The notes under the pieces: generated by a model
The model's database searches: none
What the model saw: the letters and a program-made list of their open reading frames with translations, nothing else
Told to the model about the DNA's origin: nothing
Translations under genes and position numbers: made by a program
Origin: Acanthosepion esculentum
Lineage: Eukaryota > Mollusca > Cephalopoda > Sepiida > Sepiidae
Direction of reading: 5' to 3'
Assembly (NCBI GenBank): GCA_964036315.1
Contig: OZ038498.1
Span: 11,543,339-11,607,338 of the forward strand
DNA: 64,000 nt
In this document: piece by piece, positions 19,441-30,671 of the stretch
Position numbering within the stretch: position 1 is the stretch's first letter
Layout: every line of letters begins with the position of its first letter

Positions 19441-20195
19441 TGTGGACATGTAATATCATTTGGTTACATTTCTTTACATCTTTAAATCCAAATGACACGC
19501 CATTTTAACATCAATTGAACGTACAGGTTTGTAAAAACAACCCATAATTCATCCTGAGTAAACTACATCCGGCATAAAATATTCTTAGTCGATAACACGA
19601 CGCCTAACTTTGCTTCATCATTCATCAACTGGAATCTAGAAAATCATGCCAAATCCTATGACTACATAACGACCATTTTTTTTTAAAACTGATTAATGGC
19701 CATCACATTTCCACTAACATAATTTGCCTGTTCTTCAAATCCCAAAGACTTCCAAACAGGTGTAAAAGGGTTAGCCAGTGCGGAAGGGTTAACTAGTTTT
19801 CGAATACACTTTTGATTCCTTCAGACTTGTTTTCGATCTTTCAACGAAGCTAAAATACTTCTGACTCAGCTAATGCGTCAGTAACAGCTTAAAAAAAGCC
19901 TATCCTTCTGAGATCATATGTAAGTCACTCAGGCTGAACATTTTCGAGGCTGCCTGCGAGATGTTCATCTATTTACTGCATTTAAAATGTCACATTCTAT
20001 AAACTATTAAACTGTTGTTGCAGTCCATGGAAAGAAAAAACATAGATCTGAAGAAAACTGTTCTATAACATCAGAATGACGATGATGTTTTGTAAACACT
20101 TCCGGCCTCACTAGGGAATGCTGGGGATAAAAAGATATCGAGCGGAGTTTCGCACATCTCGTGTCATCTTTGTGTGCTTCAGCTTTTTCAGCTGT
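19441..20195. other. No recognisable feature
   Basis: AT-rich, with only a RepA-like scrap (GTAAACTACATCCGGC) near 19560. Confidence 0.5.
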
Positions 20196-20255
20196 AGGTC
20201 TTGTATAGTCCTGGGCATGACGATAATCAACATCCGGCAGCAAGGCTTCTGTCTT
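20196..20255 (+). repeat. RepA fragment
   Basis: TAGTCCTGGGCATGACGATA then ACATCCGGCAGCAAGGCTTC matches the first third of the RepA copy at 11412. Confidence 0.7.
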
Positions 20256-20351
20256 TTCTAAACTATAGTGTTTTTCTGTGAACTAACTACTCAAAGAATT
20301 TAACTCAGCGAAAGACTATTTTTACTACTTTTTAAAGCTTTTGAAATCATG

Positions 20352-20975
20352 TAAAGGGCATTCCAATAACTTGGACGTATTTTAAATGTGAATTAAGTTT
20401 AAGCGTCTAATGGTTTTTTTCTTCTTTTTCTTCCACATTTAACAACTTAAGTCTTTGGCAATTTCAACCATGAAAAGATTAACAATCAAACAACGTGTTA
20501 AAGTTATCGAAGACTATTACGAAAATGGACGTTCAAACAGAATTTGAATGAGAAGTTCCCAGGTCGCATCATCTTTCGAAACATCGAAGCCATTGGCCAC
20601 CACGATCGTGCGACTTGACGCCTTTAGATTTCTTCCTTTTGGGTCAACTTAAAAGTAAGGTCTATACCAAGAAGCCAACAGCAATTCAACAGCTGGAAGA
20701 TAAGATAAGATAATAAGGCATATTGGTGAGATCGAGGAGCAACTATGCAGAGACGTCATCAAAAGTTTTAACCATCGAATGGCGGTGTGCCGCTGAAAAC
20801 TTAACGGACATTTGGGCGATATTATTCTTCACACATAATTGCCATAACTTAAATAACATCATCCAATAGAGAAATAAATAATTTTTCACCAATAACACTG
20901 ATTTATTTAGTGCTGACTAAATCCGTCTTAATGAAACACCCTTTCTATATAATCCGTCTTAATGAAACACTCTTT
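20352..20975 (+). mobile_element. Mariner-like element, internally deleted
   Basis: The left end AAAGGGCATTCCAATAACTT and the right end, read inward, AAAGGGTGTTTCATTAAGAC are imperfect inverted repeats; the right end occurs twice in tandem (20916-20945 and 20948-20975). The start of a transposase, MKRLTIKQRVKVIEDYYENG (from 20470), and its end, WPPRSCDLTPLDFFLLGQLK (from about 20597), are present, but the catalytic middle is missing. The LTPLD motif carries the third acid of a mariner DDD-type triad. Confidence 0.75.
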
Positions 20976-21244
20976 ACATATGTTTGTAAAATGATTTATT
21001 TAACAGGCATTTTTTTATTTTTATTTTATTATTGTTTGGAATTTGGACATTCGGATTTTAAATATAAAAATCTGGATCAAATTTCTTACAAGAATAAATT
21101 CGATGATTAGAATAAAAACGTCTGTTAAAGTGTTATTAACATGTAATAACATTAAATCATGAATTTGATTCTAAATTCTTCCATCAAAAACCTGGAGGTA
21201 GGTCAGGTTACAGCAACCATTTCCTGAAGATGTGAATACTTTAG

Positions 21245-21745
21245 AAACTTCTCACTGGATATATCTCTCCGAAGTTTTTGTGTGTAAATCATTAAAATCA
21301 AAAGACGAAAGTGTCTCAGAAATTGCTGCTAAACATACTACTTCCACCAAATAATCTGAGTTTAATTGCGTGTAAAACATTGCTCCCTAAATAAAATATT
21401 AGAGAAACCTCTCCCTAAATTGCCTCTATCGCCTCGCTTAAAGCAAAGACAAAAGGATTTCGGAAAGCACTCGCTATAACGTACTTCTTCCAATAAAGCG
21501 AGGATTGCTTTGTCTAAAGCATCGATCACCAAAGACAAAAGGATTTCGGAAAACTCCCAGTGAAGGTAACTTTTACACTGCTAAACCGAAAATTGTTTGG
21601 GTAAACATCGATTACGAGATGAAAAAAATATCGGAAAGCTCTCACTAAAAATATCTCTTTCGCCAATAATCGGAGGCATCGTGGCGTGCAAATCATCGAT
21701 CAGTAAAAGACGAGACGATTTCTGAAAACTCTCACGACCAGATTT
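21245..21745. repeat. Diverged tandem repeat, period about 87 bp
   Basis: ACAAAAGGATTTCGGAAA occurs at 21449 and 21535, and the cousins ATATCGGAAAGCTCTCAC near 21628 and GATTTCTGAAAACTCTCAC near 21716 keep an 86-88 bp spacing. Linked strings (CAATAATCGGAGG, TGCAAATCATCGATCA, CACTAAAAATATCTC) recur in order. About five to six units, strongly diverged. No coding potential. Confidence 0.65.
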
Positions 21746-22017
21746 CACGAATTTGGTAAAGTTTCTTGTAATAAAACGACAGTATTTCATTTACTTATGT
21801 TATTTTTATCTCTTAACTTTATAGTTCCATGTAACCCTCTTCCCATCATGCAATGCATTTTAATTGCCCCTGATATCGCGTACAGATTTTAGTCTTAAGA
21901 AACTATTTCTTTTCTATAAATCAACCAATAATTTTCGCCTAAAATTTTTGTCGTGAACTCTCGACTTCTGCACGAGGATTAACGGTTATTCGGTAAGTAT
22001 ATCATTTAAAACAGATT

Positions 22018-22240
22018 TTTAGCAGTAAAATCGACCTTGCTAACCGAATCGGTTAAAGGCACGTCTGTCTATATGACGCTTCCTTATAGGATACAGGTTC
22101 GATTCCTGTCGGAGGACGAATATTTTCTATGAAAATTTCTCGGACATTAAGGCTGGTAAATGTTGTTTAATACTGTTTATTATAAACAGAGCATTTACTT
22201 AAATATTTGTATCTATAAAAAGAATGTATAAACATAAAAA

Positions 22241-22242
<2 letters not shown>
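22018..22242 (+). mobile_element. SINE-C copy
   Basis: AGCAGTAAAATCGACCTTGC, a tRNA-like head with B-box GGTTCGATTCC, GACGAATATTTTCTATGAAA, GTTTATTATAAACAGAGCAT and TTTGTATCTATAAAAAGAAT. Compared with the 15.7-kb copy it lacks about 18 bp of the head between two CGA repeats, removing the acceptor 5' strand and most of the A-box. Confidence 0.85.

Positions 22243-22292
<50 letters not shown>
22243..22292. repeat. (TA)n microsatellite
   Basis: TA run at the 3' end of the SINE-C copy. Confidence 0.97.
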
Positions 22293-22293
<1 letters not shown>

Positions 22294-22767
22294 GTGTGTA
22301 CATGTTTCTGTGTGCGTGTATGTATACAACAGATGAGTTAAATCCGTTTGTCAAAGCGGTCGATTTTTATACTAATTTGCAAAAGAGAGAGTAAGGAGGA
22401 GAAAAATCCTAATTTGGTTAATTTGGTTTGGTTTGTTAATCGGCCTATCATGAGTTATTTAATGTTGAAATCATATTCTCTTGAAAAATGCCTGATTACA
22501 ATCTTAACTATTCTTGTTTCCAGCTCAGTCATTTCTTTTAATCACACTTTGTTAACGTTCACATGTCATTATATCGAGTCGGCGTTTATATGCAATGCCA
22601 TTTGGATAGCTTATCAATATTTAGGAATAAAAATGTCTACGCATCTCAGTCACGCTGTGAATATAACGACCAAAATGAGGACTTGTTCATTGGAAACATG
22701 TTACGTTCAGAATTATAGACAGCTGACAATGTCTATAGAATTTTAAAGTTGCATTTATTGAAGAATC

Positions 22768-23030
22768 GGAGAGCCGAGTTCGAATTCCAGTCGAATCCAT
22801 TACATTCACTTACGTGCTAATACCCTTGGGAAAGGTATTAATCCTCTTCTTCTCCGCCCACCCCAGCTACGGGTAAATAACAGGACAGACCAGGTTCTAT
22901 AGCCTTCGATGGTAATTTGAATTAAATGGCAACCTACTTCGGAAAAAAAATCTGCCAGTCAGTCATATATCGAAAGATACATGATCGCATAAGCGTGTAT
23001 CACGCTTGGCACAAAACTGACTGATTTGTT
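22768..23030 (+). mobile_element. SINE-B copy, 5' truncated
   Basis: Begins at GAGAGCCGAGTTCGAATTCC (B-box) and continues with ACATTCACTTACGTGCTAAT, GGGAAAGGTATTAATCC, CAGCTACGGGTAAATAAC, ATGGCAACCTACTTCGG and the 3' hairpin region ATATATCGAAAGATACATGA. The A-box half is missing. The preceding open frame (22348-22746) shows no known domain. Confidence 0.85.
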
Positions 23031-23699
23031 GGAATATTTCATTAAAAATAGGAACTGCTCTCTTTCAATTTTGAAACTGAACCTAAAAACTGTTTTAAAG
23101 ATGCATAGAATGCTAGTATCATAAACACGAGTTTGTTTTCAATTTCCCTGGTTATTGGAATCGTCTCTTTTCTTGTTCGTATGTATTTTTTCAGAATAAG
23201 GAAAAACAAATGTGCAAGCAAAAAAAACTGATATATAATCGAGCAAACATTCGCAATAGCTTTATTATAGTCGGATCTTTGTTTCTATTTAATAATAATG
23301 ACAACAAAAATAACAATGATATTAATAATATAAGTAATAGTGTAGAATTTGCTTACCAATATTTTGTGGGCTTTCAATCAAATATTCTATCCAGCATTTT
23401 CAAATGGATCCTATGAACGATTCAAGCGACAGCAATACACATCAAGCACACATCTACACGTGCACATAAGATAAAACGAAAGACAGAACCCAAATTTGTG
23501 GCTTCGTAGAAAATTAGCATTTTTTTCTATTTCTTTTTGTTATCACTTGTTATCGCTGCTGCTGTTGATAGAGAAAAGAGCCTTTTTTTCTCGTTGGCTG
23601 GTTTTGTGAACAACCCCCCCACCCAAGTATTTACAGTCAAAAAGACATTTTTGGGATCTCATTATGTTTACAATTCCACGTCTCCTTTCCTTTTTCTTT
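23031..23699. other. No recognisable feature
   Basis: AT-rich with a weak AAT-rich stretch near 23290-23340. Nothing supported. Confidence 0.5.
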
Positions 23700-23703
23700 C
23701 TCA

Positions 23704-23718
23704 ACACGCGCGTGCGCG

Positions 23719-23791
<73 letters not shown>

Positions 23792-23825
23792 TGTGTCGCT
23801 GTCTCTCTCACTTTCACACACACTT
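23704..23825. repeat. (CG)n/(CA)n microsatellite
   Basis: Starts as GCGCGTGCGCGCGCGCGC, a short alternating CG stretch, then a long CA run and CT/CA-rich end. Alternating purine-pyrimidine DNA of this kind can adopt Z form. Confidence 0.95.
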
Positions 23826-24009
23826 AACAACCATATTTTTAAGGGTGCATATACGAATATACACCGCACACATTAATATAAGTATAGCCTAAAATGTTTA
23901 CCGATACAGTTTAGTATGTAGCAATTTAATTGCGAAAACTTACATAATAAAATGTGTATAAATGACATATATAATAAAACCTGATTCATATTCAAACATA
24001 TATACAATA

Positions 24010-24043
24010 GCGCACACACACACTTATACACACACACACACAT

Positions 24044-24075
<32 letters not shown>
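24010..24075. repeat. (CA)n then (TA)n microsatellite
   Basis: CA-rich run ending in TA directly at the next hammerhead element copy. Confidence 0.95.
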
Positions 24076-24206
24076 CGTGGCCAGACGATTGCCTCGAGCA
24101 TGAAACAGACTGTCGCCTTTATGTTCACTTTTATATTTACACACGCTCTATCTATGATATTGAGCACTTTATCCCATAAATATAGCACACCATAAGACTA
24201 TATTTC

Positions 24207-24211
<5 letters not shown>
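24076..24211 (+). repeat. Hammerhead-bearing element, copy with broken core
   Basis: GTGGCCAGACGATTGCCTCG then AGCATGAAACAGACTGTC-GCC. All parts are kept (stem II TGC/GCA, GAAA, minimal stem III, GTC at 24112-24114, GGC/GCC stem I) except that CTGACGA reads CAGACGA (T to A at 24083), which should kill cleavage. The tail GTTCACTTTTATATTTACAC and CATAAATATAGCACACC matches copy 1 almost base for base. Confidence 0.75.

Positions 24212-24264
<53 letters not shown>
24212..24264. repeat. (TA)n microsatellite
   Basis: TA run between the hammerhead element and a Tc1 element. Confidence 0.97.
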
Positions 24265-24267
<3 letters not shown>

Positions 24268-25215
24268 TGCTGTTCGATAAAAGTGTCTCACCTGATTTTT
24301 TTTTATTAAATGTTCTCTTCTCCGATGAAACGAAAGTTGAGCTAAATTCAAAGGATAAGCGATCTAAAATCCGAAGAAGAAGCTTTGAAAGCTCTTTGAA
24401 TTTAGCAGTAAGTGCTGTCAAGCATCCGTTCAGTATAATGTTCTGGGGATGCTTTTCTTTTCATGGAACTGGTTTCTTAAAACCTATTGAAAAGACCCTC
24501 AGGGGCGAGTAGTACAAGAGAATTTTAGAGTCTTGTCTGCTCCCATCTGCTGAAAGGGTGCAAATCGACCCCACCAAGCTCACTTTTATGCAGGATAATG
24601 CTCCCTGTCACAAATCAAAATTGATGAAGGAATACTTTGATGAGAAACAGGTGAGTGTTATGACATGGCTATCCCAATCTCCTGACCTCAACCCCATAGA
24701 AAACTTATGGAGCATTATAAAGTATAGGCTCTCGAGAAAGCAGTTGAGCAACAAAGAGGATTTGATTGTGAATTTCATATCCGAATGGAATTCAATGCTT
24801 TGAGATGAGATTTGCCAGAACCTAATCAAGTCAATGCTAAAAGGGTTGAAAAGTTTATTCAAATTAAAGGAGGACACATAGATTATTAAATATTTCGAAC
24901 TATATTACCTATTATAAATAAATTATACCTCTATTATTCTTTATTTAAAGCTGTTCGGTTCTGTTTCTATTGATTACTAGTTGCAGGAAATAAGTGAGTC
25001 ACTTTTTTTGCACAAAGTTTTTCCCTAAATCTCATTTATATACAAAATTATAATTATCAATAGAATAGCTTAGGGTGAGTAAACTTTTTTGACTAGGTGG
25101 TCGGGAAGGGGTTTATATATTAGTAAGATTAAAAATTAGTTTGACCCCAAAAACAATAGGCGAATAAATTTTTAAGTAAAAATATTCAGGTGAGTCACTT
25201 TTATCGAACAGCACA

Positions 25216-25216
<1 letters not shown>
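24265..25216 (+). mobile_element. Tc1-type element, amino-terminal deletion derivative 2
   Basis: Terminal repeats CAGTGCTGTTCGATAAAAGT (left) and ACTTTTATCGAACAGCAC (right) lie in (TA)n, the expected TA target. The transposase catalytic half is well kept: VLFSDETKVELNSKDKR (first Asp), MFWGCFSFHGTGFLKPIEK, LTFMQDNAPCHKSKLM (second Asp) and LSQSPDLNPIENLWSIIK (Glu), the Tc1 DDE pattern. Stops interrupt at GE*YKR and SML*DE. The DNA-binding half is absent, with the left repeat joined straight to the FSDET region as in the 16.7-kb and 9.7-kb copies. Confidence 0.93.

Positions 25217-25262
<46 letters not shown>
25217..25262. repeat. (TA)n microsatellite
   Basis: Right flank of the Tc1 element; with 24212-24264 it shows insertion inside one TA tract. 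Confidence 0.97.
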
Positions 25263-25265
<3 letters not shown>

Positions 25266-25316
25266 CACGTAGATTCCACAAATGTAAGACAAATGCATAT
25301 AACACATACGCATTCA

Positions 25317-25397
25317 TAGAGATAGATAGATAGAGAAAGAGATAGATAGATAGATAGATAAAGAGAGATAGATAGATAGATAGATAGATAGATAAAG

Positions 25398-25440
<43 letters not shown>

Positions 25441-25513
25441 GAAAGAGAGATAGATAGATAGATAGATAGATAGATAAAGAGATAGATAGATAGATAGATA
25501 AAGAGAGAGGGAG

Positions 25514-25544
<31 letters not shown>

Positions 25545-25668
25545 GAAAGAGAGAGATAGATAGATAAAGAGAGAGAGAGAGATAGATAGAGAAAGAGAGA
25601 GAAAGAGAGATAGATAGATAGATATATAAAGAGAGAGAGATAGATAGAGAAAGAGAGAGAGAGAGAGA
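25317..25668. repeat. (GATA)n array with GA-rich breaks
   Basis: GATA units broken by GAAAGAGA and AAAGAGAGA segments over about 350 bp. The minus-strand Ser/Leu/Ile/Tyr open frame is an artefact. Confidence 0.95.
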
Positions 25669-26884
25669 ATTAAGCAGCTATACACTGAAGTGCCTCACGA
25701 ATGTTTCTTCTTTTACTGTTTAGAAACAGATACACATGCGTCGGATACAACCGTTTTCTGAAGATAATGAAAAGTGCAGAGCGAAAATGTTACAAGGTTT
25801 GCTTAAGAGGCGAATGGAATTGCTGTGACGAATTTGCAGAAAATCAGACGAGAAAAAAAAAACGTGAAGCCAAAATCTAAAATAAAGATGTTAGTTTAAA
25901 AAAGAAAGGGAAGGGAAGAACAACGAAAAGAGGAGATAAAGAAGAAGTGAAATAGAAAAGAGAGAACAAAACCGTCAAAAGAAAGTGAAATAGAGAGAAA
26001 AGGAAAGAAAAGAAAAGTGAAAATATAGGAAGACACTCATGAAATACGTATAAAACAAGTAAATAATGAACAAACAGGAAGAAGAAAAATTAGAATACAA
26101 AATGGCGAATAACAAAGCCTACCTAAATACTTTCATATAACCGTTTGGTAGAAATTGTAGGTGCTCTATTCCAGTGAAACATCCAGCTTTTAGAATTCTG
26201 CTTGTTAATGTAAAATAACAAAAATAGTACATGATAGTGTGATTTCTACAGGCCTACTACCATTAAAAATGTTTAATCTGTAGAATAAAGTAAATTTCAC
26301 TCAATCGGAACACTGTTTTCCAAGTAAATTTTAAACTAATAAAAATATCTACGGTAGACGAGACAAGACTATTAAATTCTAATTACCGTTCAGCATGACA
26401 TGAGAGACAAGGCGATCATTTAAATGAGAGCGAAAGAAAAGCAATTGAATCGTCAAACCACGTTCGAATTTTGGCTTTGAAAATTGTTGCTTTGTAAACG
26501 ACAAATATGGATGAACGCTTCTGTATATGCAGTAGTCGAGAGTATTTCTAACATGTGTGATAACAGGGAGAACAAAATTGGGCCAATAAACGCGTAGATT
26601 GACACAGTTTGAGCTGAATTTTAATTTCAAATATTCACTGAATAATCAGCCAATGAGAAGTGTTGGTTTAAACAGGCATGGCAAGGAAGGGGAATGTTTT
26701 GAAAAATATGGTGTCTGCAAAATAAATGACACTTTACATCAAGAAACAGAACACTTATTGATGTAAACACACACATACATATTATATAATATATATATAT
26801 ATGTAATAGAAACTAAAAAGGTATGTCCTTAATCCCTTCGTACCCTATAGAGCCTGCTATATATACAGTCCACTAAATTAGTAG
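25669..26884. other. No recognisable feature
   Basis: A-rich sequence with purine-rich patches near 25.9 kb and a short (TA) run near 26785. No supported gene. Confidence 0.5.
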
Positions 26885-27190
26885 TGTCCTAAAGGACACA
26901 TGGCACAGTGGATAGAGGCATTGGTTAGATCCAGTGACAGGACCCAAAGAGTGTGAGTTCAATACCCGGTTAAGACAGAGGAAAATTAACAGGAGATAAC
27001 TGATAACTGACATCCATTAAACATGGCACGTGGAACTAGAACAGTCTACCCCAGTGAGCGAAATAAAGGGTTCAGTTCGACATTCCAACTACCTGAAGAA
27101 GGCCGGAGCGTACAACGGTCGAAATGTGGTAATAAATATGGCGGCAAAGATGAGGACAATAGTTCGAATAATGTAAATAATGTTAGTAGT
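26885..27190 (+). mobile_element. RepM copy (SINE-like), nearly complete
   Basis: Starts CCTAAAGGACACATGGCACA. It has A-box-like TGGCACAGTGGATAGAGG, B-box-like GTGAGTTCAATACCCGG, CTGACATCCATTAAACATGG, AGAACAGTCTACCCCAGTGA, the CTGAAGAAGGCCGGAGCGTA hairpin region and GGCAAAGATGAGGACAATAG, ending in GTAAATAATG. The open frame that begins MARGTRTVYPSERN is a by-product seen in most copies. Confidence 0.85.
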
Positions 27191-27194
27191 GTCG

Positions 27195-27273
27195 CTTCGT
27201 CAGAAGATCGCACTGACGTTTGTAACTGACAGTCACTCTGCAGTGTTGATTCTCATATTTATACACACATACG

Positions 27274-27275
<2 letters not shown>
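27195..27275 (+). repeat. Strongly decayed hammerhead-element relic
   Basis: CAGAAGATCGCACTGACG..AACTGACAGTC followed by a TCATATTTATACACACATACGC tail resembles the family by order, but no core box is intact. Placed with low confidence. Confidence 0.35.

Positions 27276-27277
<2 letters not shown>

Positions 27278-27362
<85 letters not shown>
27278..27362. repeat. (CT)n then (TA)n microsatellite
   Basis: Compound run; the overlapping open frame is an artefact. Confidence 0.97.
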
Positions 27363-27367
<5 letters not shown>

Positions 27368-27475
27368 AAGCGCGTTTATGTATGTATATACACTTGGTGA
27401 AAGGTCTTTGCAGTTAGGCTTACTTCCTAACCTATCAATAAACGACGTAACATTTTTGGGAATCCCTTATTGGTT

Positions 27476-27501
27476 ATCTATCTATCTATCTATATATATA
27501 A

Positions 27502-27538
<37 letters not shown>

Positions 27539-27540
27539 AG
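27476..27540. repeat. (CTAT)n/(TA)n/(TG)n microsatellite
   Basis: Short compound simple repeat. Confidence 0.95.
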
Positions 27541-27559
27541 CATGTGTGAACGTATGTAT

Positions 27560-28560
27560 GTGCGTATGTGTTTGTTAGAATTTAGCAATTTCTGTTTCAT
27601 CAAAAAAATTGAAAAAGATAGATAGACCGATAGATAGAAAATGTATCTATATATAAAATTTTGTGACTTCCGTTAGTTCGTTTGTCCGTCCGCCCGTCAC
27701 ACCTAAAATAACTATACATTGACCAATTGAAACCAAATTTTGGGGCGAAAAACAAACAGGTAAGTGGGTACAAAGTACGTAGCTTAGTACAATAAATTTT
27801 CATTAATTTGGGGGGAGATATTAAAAGTTTTATTATTTAACATGCAAAATACTACCACTATTTTAATGATTAAAATTACAAATAGTTATTTAATAAAAAT
27901 ACAATATTGTTTTTTGCATATCTATTTTTTGAAGTTTTTATATATATACAAGAATCCAGTTTGCAGTTCGTTCTGCGTTTGCGAGAACTATAAACAAATC
28001 ACAAAGACTAACGCTTCAAAAATTTGGAATTTGGCTCCAGAAGGAAATATTTGCGCATGACCAGTTATATATTGCATGCTCAAGAGTAAGAAATTCTAAG
28101 AATTCATTCTTCGCTGTTAAAAAGGAAAACAAGAAATTTTCTTAAAAATATCCTTTACCGTGAAGTACTGATAAATTATATTAAAGAAATTATTAAACTG
28201 CGAATTAGGGTTTTTGTCAAAGTATTTTTAGAAACAAATCAGATCTTTCAAATTTCATTGATTGTTTTGCGAAATTGAACGAAACGTTGAGCTTGTAAAT
28301 GTCGACAAAAAATGTTAGCGATAACTGCAACAATAATAAATACTTTGAGGATTTCAACACTCAGCGTGTTGCAAAAAAATTCTAGTTCTTTAAATAGACG
28401 TAAAATCCGCAAACTATTCAGAGTTTAATAAGATTATTCAAGTATTTTTTTTTTATATAGAAATGAGTTATTAAGTAAAATCCTTTGGTTTGTGCTGTTG
28501 AAGATATAGCTCTACAGAAATATACTGAGAATAGCATGAACAGAGCATATGGGCAATCGG
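27560..28560. other. No recognisable feature
   Basis: AT-rich; contains a CCGTCCGCCCGTC-type stretch near 27690 within unique-looking sequence. No supported gene. Confidence 0.5.
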
Positions 28561-28561
28561 G

Positions 28562-28850
28562 AAATTTTAAGAAGAATGGAAACAAAAAGGAGAATCAGAA
28601 AAAGACAGTTGACATTTTTGACACATATAAAGAGGAAAGAGGGCTTGGAGAATTCGACACTCACCGGACATACTGAAGGTAAGAGAGACAGAGGAAAAGA
28701 ACGAGTAACGTAGACAACGAACTTGTGTCAATGGATGGCAGAACAGGGAGTTCCAAGGATAATAGAAAGACATTGCTAACAGCTAGAAAAAATCTAACGG
28801 AAAAAATGCCGAAAAACGTTTTGTCCTTAATAAAAAAAAAAACCAGACGA
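28562..28850 (+). pseudogene. RTE-type LINE fragment, carboxyl end of reverse transcriptase protein
   Basis: With frame breaks the plus strand reads RRIRKRQLTFLTHIKRKEG then LENSTLTGHTEGKRDRGKER and LCQWMAEQGVPRIIER. This follows the order 'RQLxFLGHxxRKEGLENxxLTGKxxGKRxRGRQR...' of the endonuclease/RT proteins of RTE-like elements downstream of the thumb. Catalytic motifs are not included. A related piece lies at 54720-54990. Confidence 0.6.
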
Positions 28851-29313
28851 CATGCGTTTAACGGATGTCAGAATTCGTTGAAAAATACACCCCTACCCTC
28901 CCTAAACTTAACCTCTTTCTCGAACGTAACTCATAATTGATACAACAATAGTTAATAAAAATGAGCACGCTACTGCTCATGTCTAAATGATTGCATTTCT
29001 CTGTATCCTTGGAAACAGGAAATTATGAATTTATATGTGCGTTTAAAACTCAGTAAATTTAAAAATAAGTTATTCCAAAATTCGCTTGAACATGAAACAG
29101 AACTAATGCTTTTAATTTAATTATATAATTAAATTTGAAGTTTTTAGCTTCAGTTTTTGAAACATGGTTATTACTGTGTAGCGAAGAAACCATATTTTAA
29201 ATCAGTTAATTTATAATATTTATGCTCTGTAAATTTACATTGAGCACTGTTTTGTAAAAATAAAAAATATCAATAAGAACACCGGATTATATATCTTACT
29301 GTTCTTTCTTTTT

Positions 29314-29318
<5 letters not shown>
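28851..29318. other. No recognisable feature
   Basis: AT-rich. A scrap CGCTTGAACATGAAACAGAA near 29082 recalls the hammerhead family but is too short to assign. Confidence 0.4.

Positions 29319-29410
<92 letters not shown>
29319..29410. repeat. (TA)n then (TG)n microsatellite
   Basis: Compound dinucleotide run. Confidence 0.97.
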
Positions 29411-30439
29411 AACGTATGTATATCTACATGTATGTGTCTGCATGTGTTTTCCTTAATTTGTGTATTCCATAATATGAGTTCGTAGTGAAGATCGTTAACC
29501 GCAATTTATTTAAGTCAATTTACAAAACAAATCTCGAATAAAAAATAATCCAAAAAATCAATAGGCATATGTATTGATCACTGCATATTGATTAGTTAAT
29601 ATCGATGTATTTATGCGTACACACAAATAAGACGTGTGCATAGATACGGATGGACTGCAATCGACAGACAGACCAACAGGTAGCGAGGTGACACAGATTT
29701 TATGGGAACAGAGACGCAATGACTTCTAGTGGACGGTCGGGGTTGCTTGACTTAAAATAAGCGTTTAAAATATCTGAATTTGAACACTAATCAATAGAAA
29801 CCACAGTAAATCTGAAAGCATTCAGGCAGATTGTGTAACGAGATGCACAACATTAAAAAATTAACTTGAATTTCGGAAACAATCGATTCGCCCAAAAAGT
29901 AATCAGCCTCAAATAACGGTTCAATGTACACACCGAACAATCTTTCACCTGTTTGAAACTAGCGTTACTTTTCTAGAAAATCTAATGACCCCAGTACATA
30001 TTTTGAGCGATCGAAACAAAATTACTGCAACAATCGCACGACCAGAAAGCAAAATATCATCTTGTGCTTTAAGGTTAAATATTCGTGTTCGGTGCGGGTG
30101 ACAGGTGTTCGAATCCAGATAAAAAACAGATTTTTGAATGCTTATAAGGATATGTAGTAAGTATAAAGGATATCAGTCCGGAGAGTGAAATTGGCGAGTC
30201 AAGTTTGGGTTCAGTCTGTTGCGTTCACTTTCACACAAATCCCAAAAGAGAAAGATATGAATTCAACTTTTCTATTGGTTAAATAGTAAGGTACAATGTG
30301 CTCACTAGCCTTATGAAGGTGACCAGTCTAACAGAAAAGAAAAGTGTATTTCTAACCCTGACTGTCTTTCCTCAACAATACAGTGACAATTCACAGATAA
30401 TAAAGAAAACGAATCTGTGGAGAGTCATAATCTTCTACA
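29411..30439. other. No clear feature; possible SINE scraps
   Basis: A B-box-like GGTGTTCGAATCC near 30107 and a TTGCGTTCACTTTCACACAA string near 30220 suggest degraded tRNA-SINE sequence, not placed further. Confidence 0.35.
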
Positions 30440-30650
30440 TCAAGAAAGTTAAGCAACGTCGAGCCTGGTCAATACCTAGATAAGTGACTGCAAATAGCCT
30501 CGAGAAAGGTATTTATCCATCTCTTCTCCTCTAGCTATGGGTTAATTATTAAGACTTGTATCACTAAACCATTATTATATTAAAAAAAATCTTACATTCT
30601 AAAAATATTTTCTGGGTTTAAAAGGTTGATAGTAAGTGAATGAAGGCACA
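30440..30650 (+). mobile_element. 5S rRNA-derived composite SINE, 5' truncated
   Basis: AAGTTAAGCAACGTCGAGCC then TGGTCAATACCTAGATAAG is the 3' half of a 5S head, identical over this stretch to the 19-kb copy. It joins directly to GAGAAAGGTATTTATCC and TAGCTATGGGTTAATTA, the SINE-B body, and ends with CATTCTAAAAATATTTTC and GGTTGATAGTAAGTGAATGA, as the 19-kb copy does. Confidence 0.75.
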
Positions 30651-30671
30651 TAGCATCGTTTTCAAATACCA

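Noticed and set aside
27023..27229. Small protein MARGTRTVYPSERN...
   Set aside because: Recurs as a by-product of RepM copies (for example 50840) with frame breaks in others, so it is not a conserved gene.
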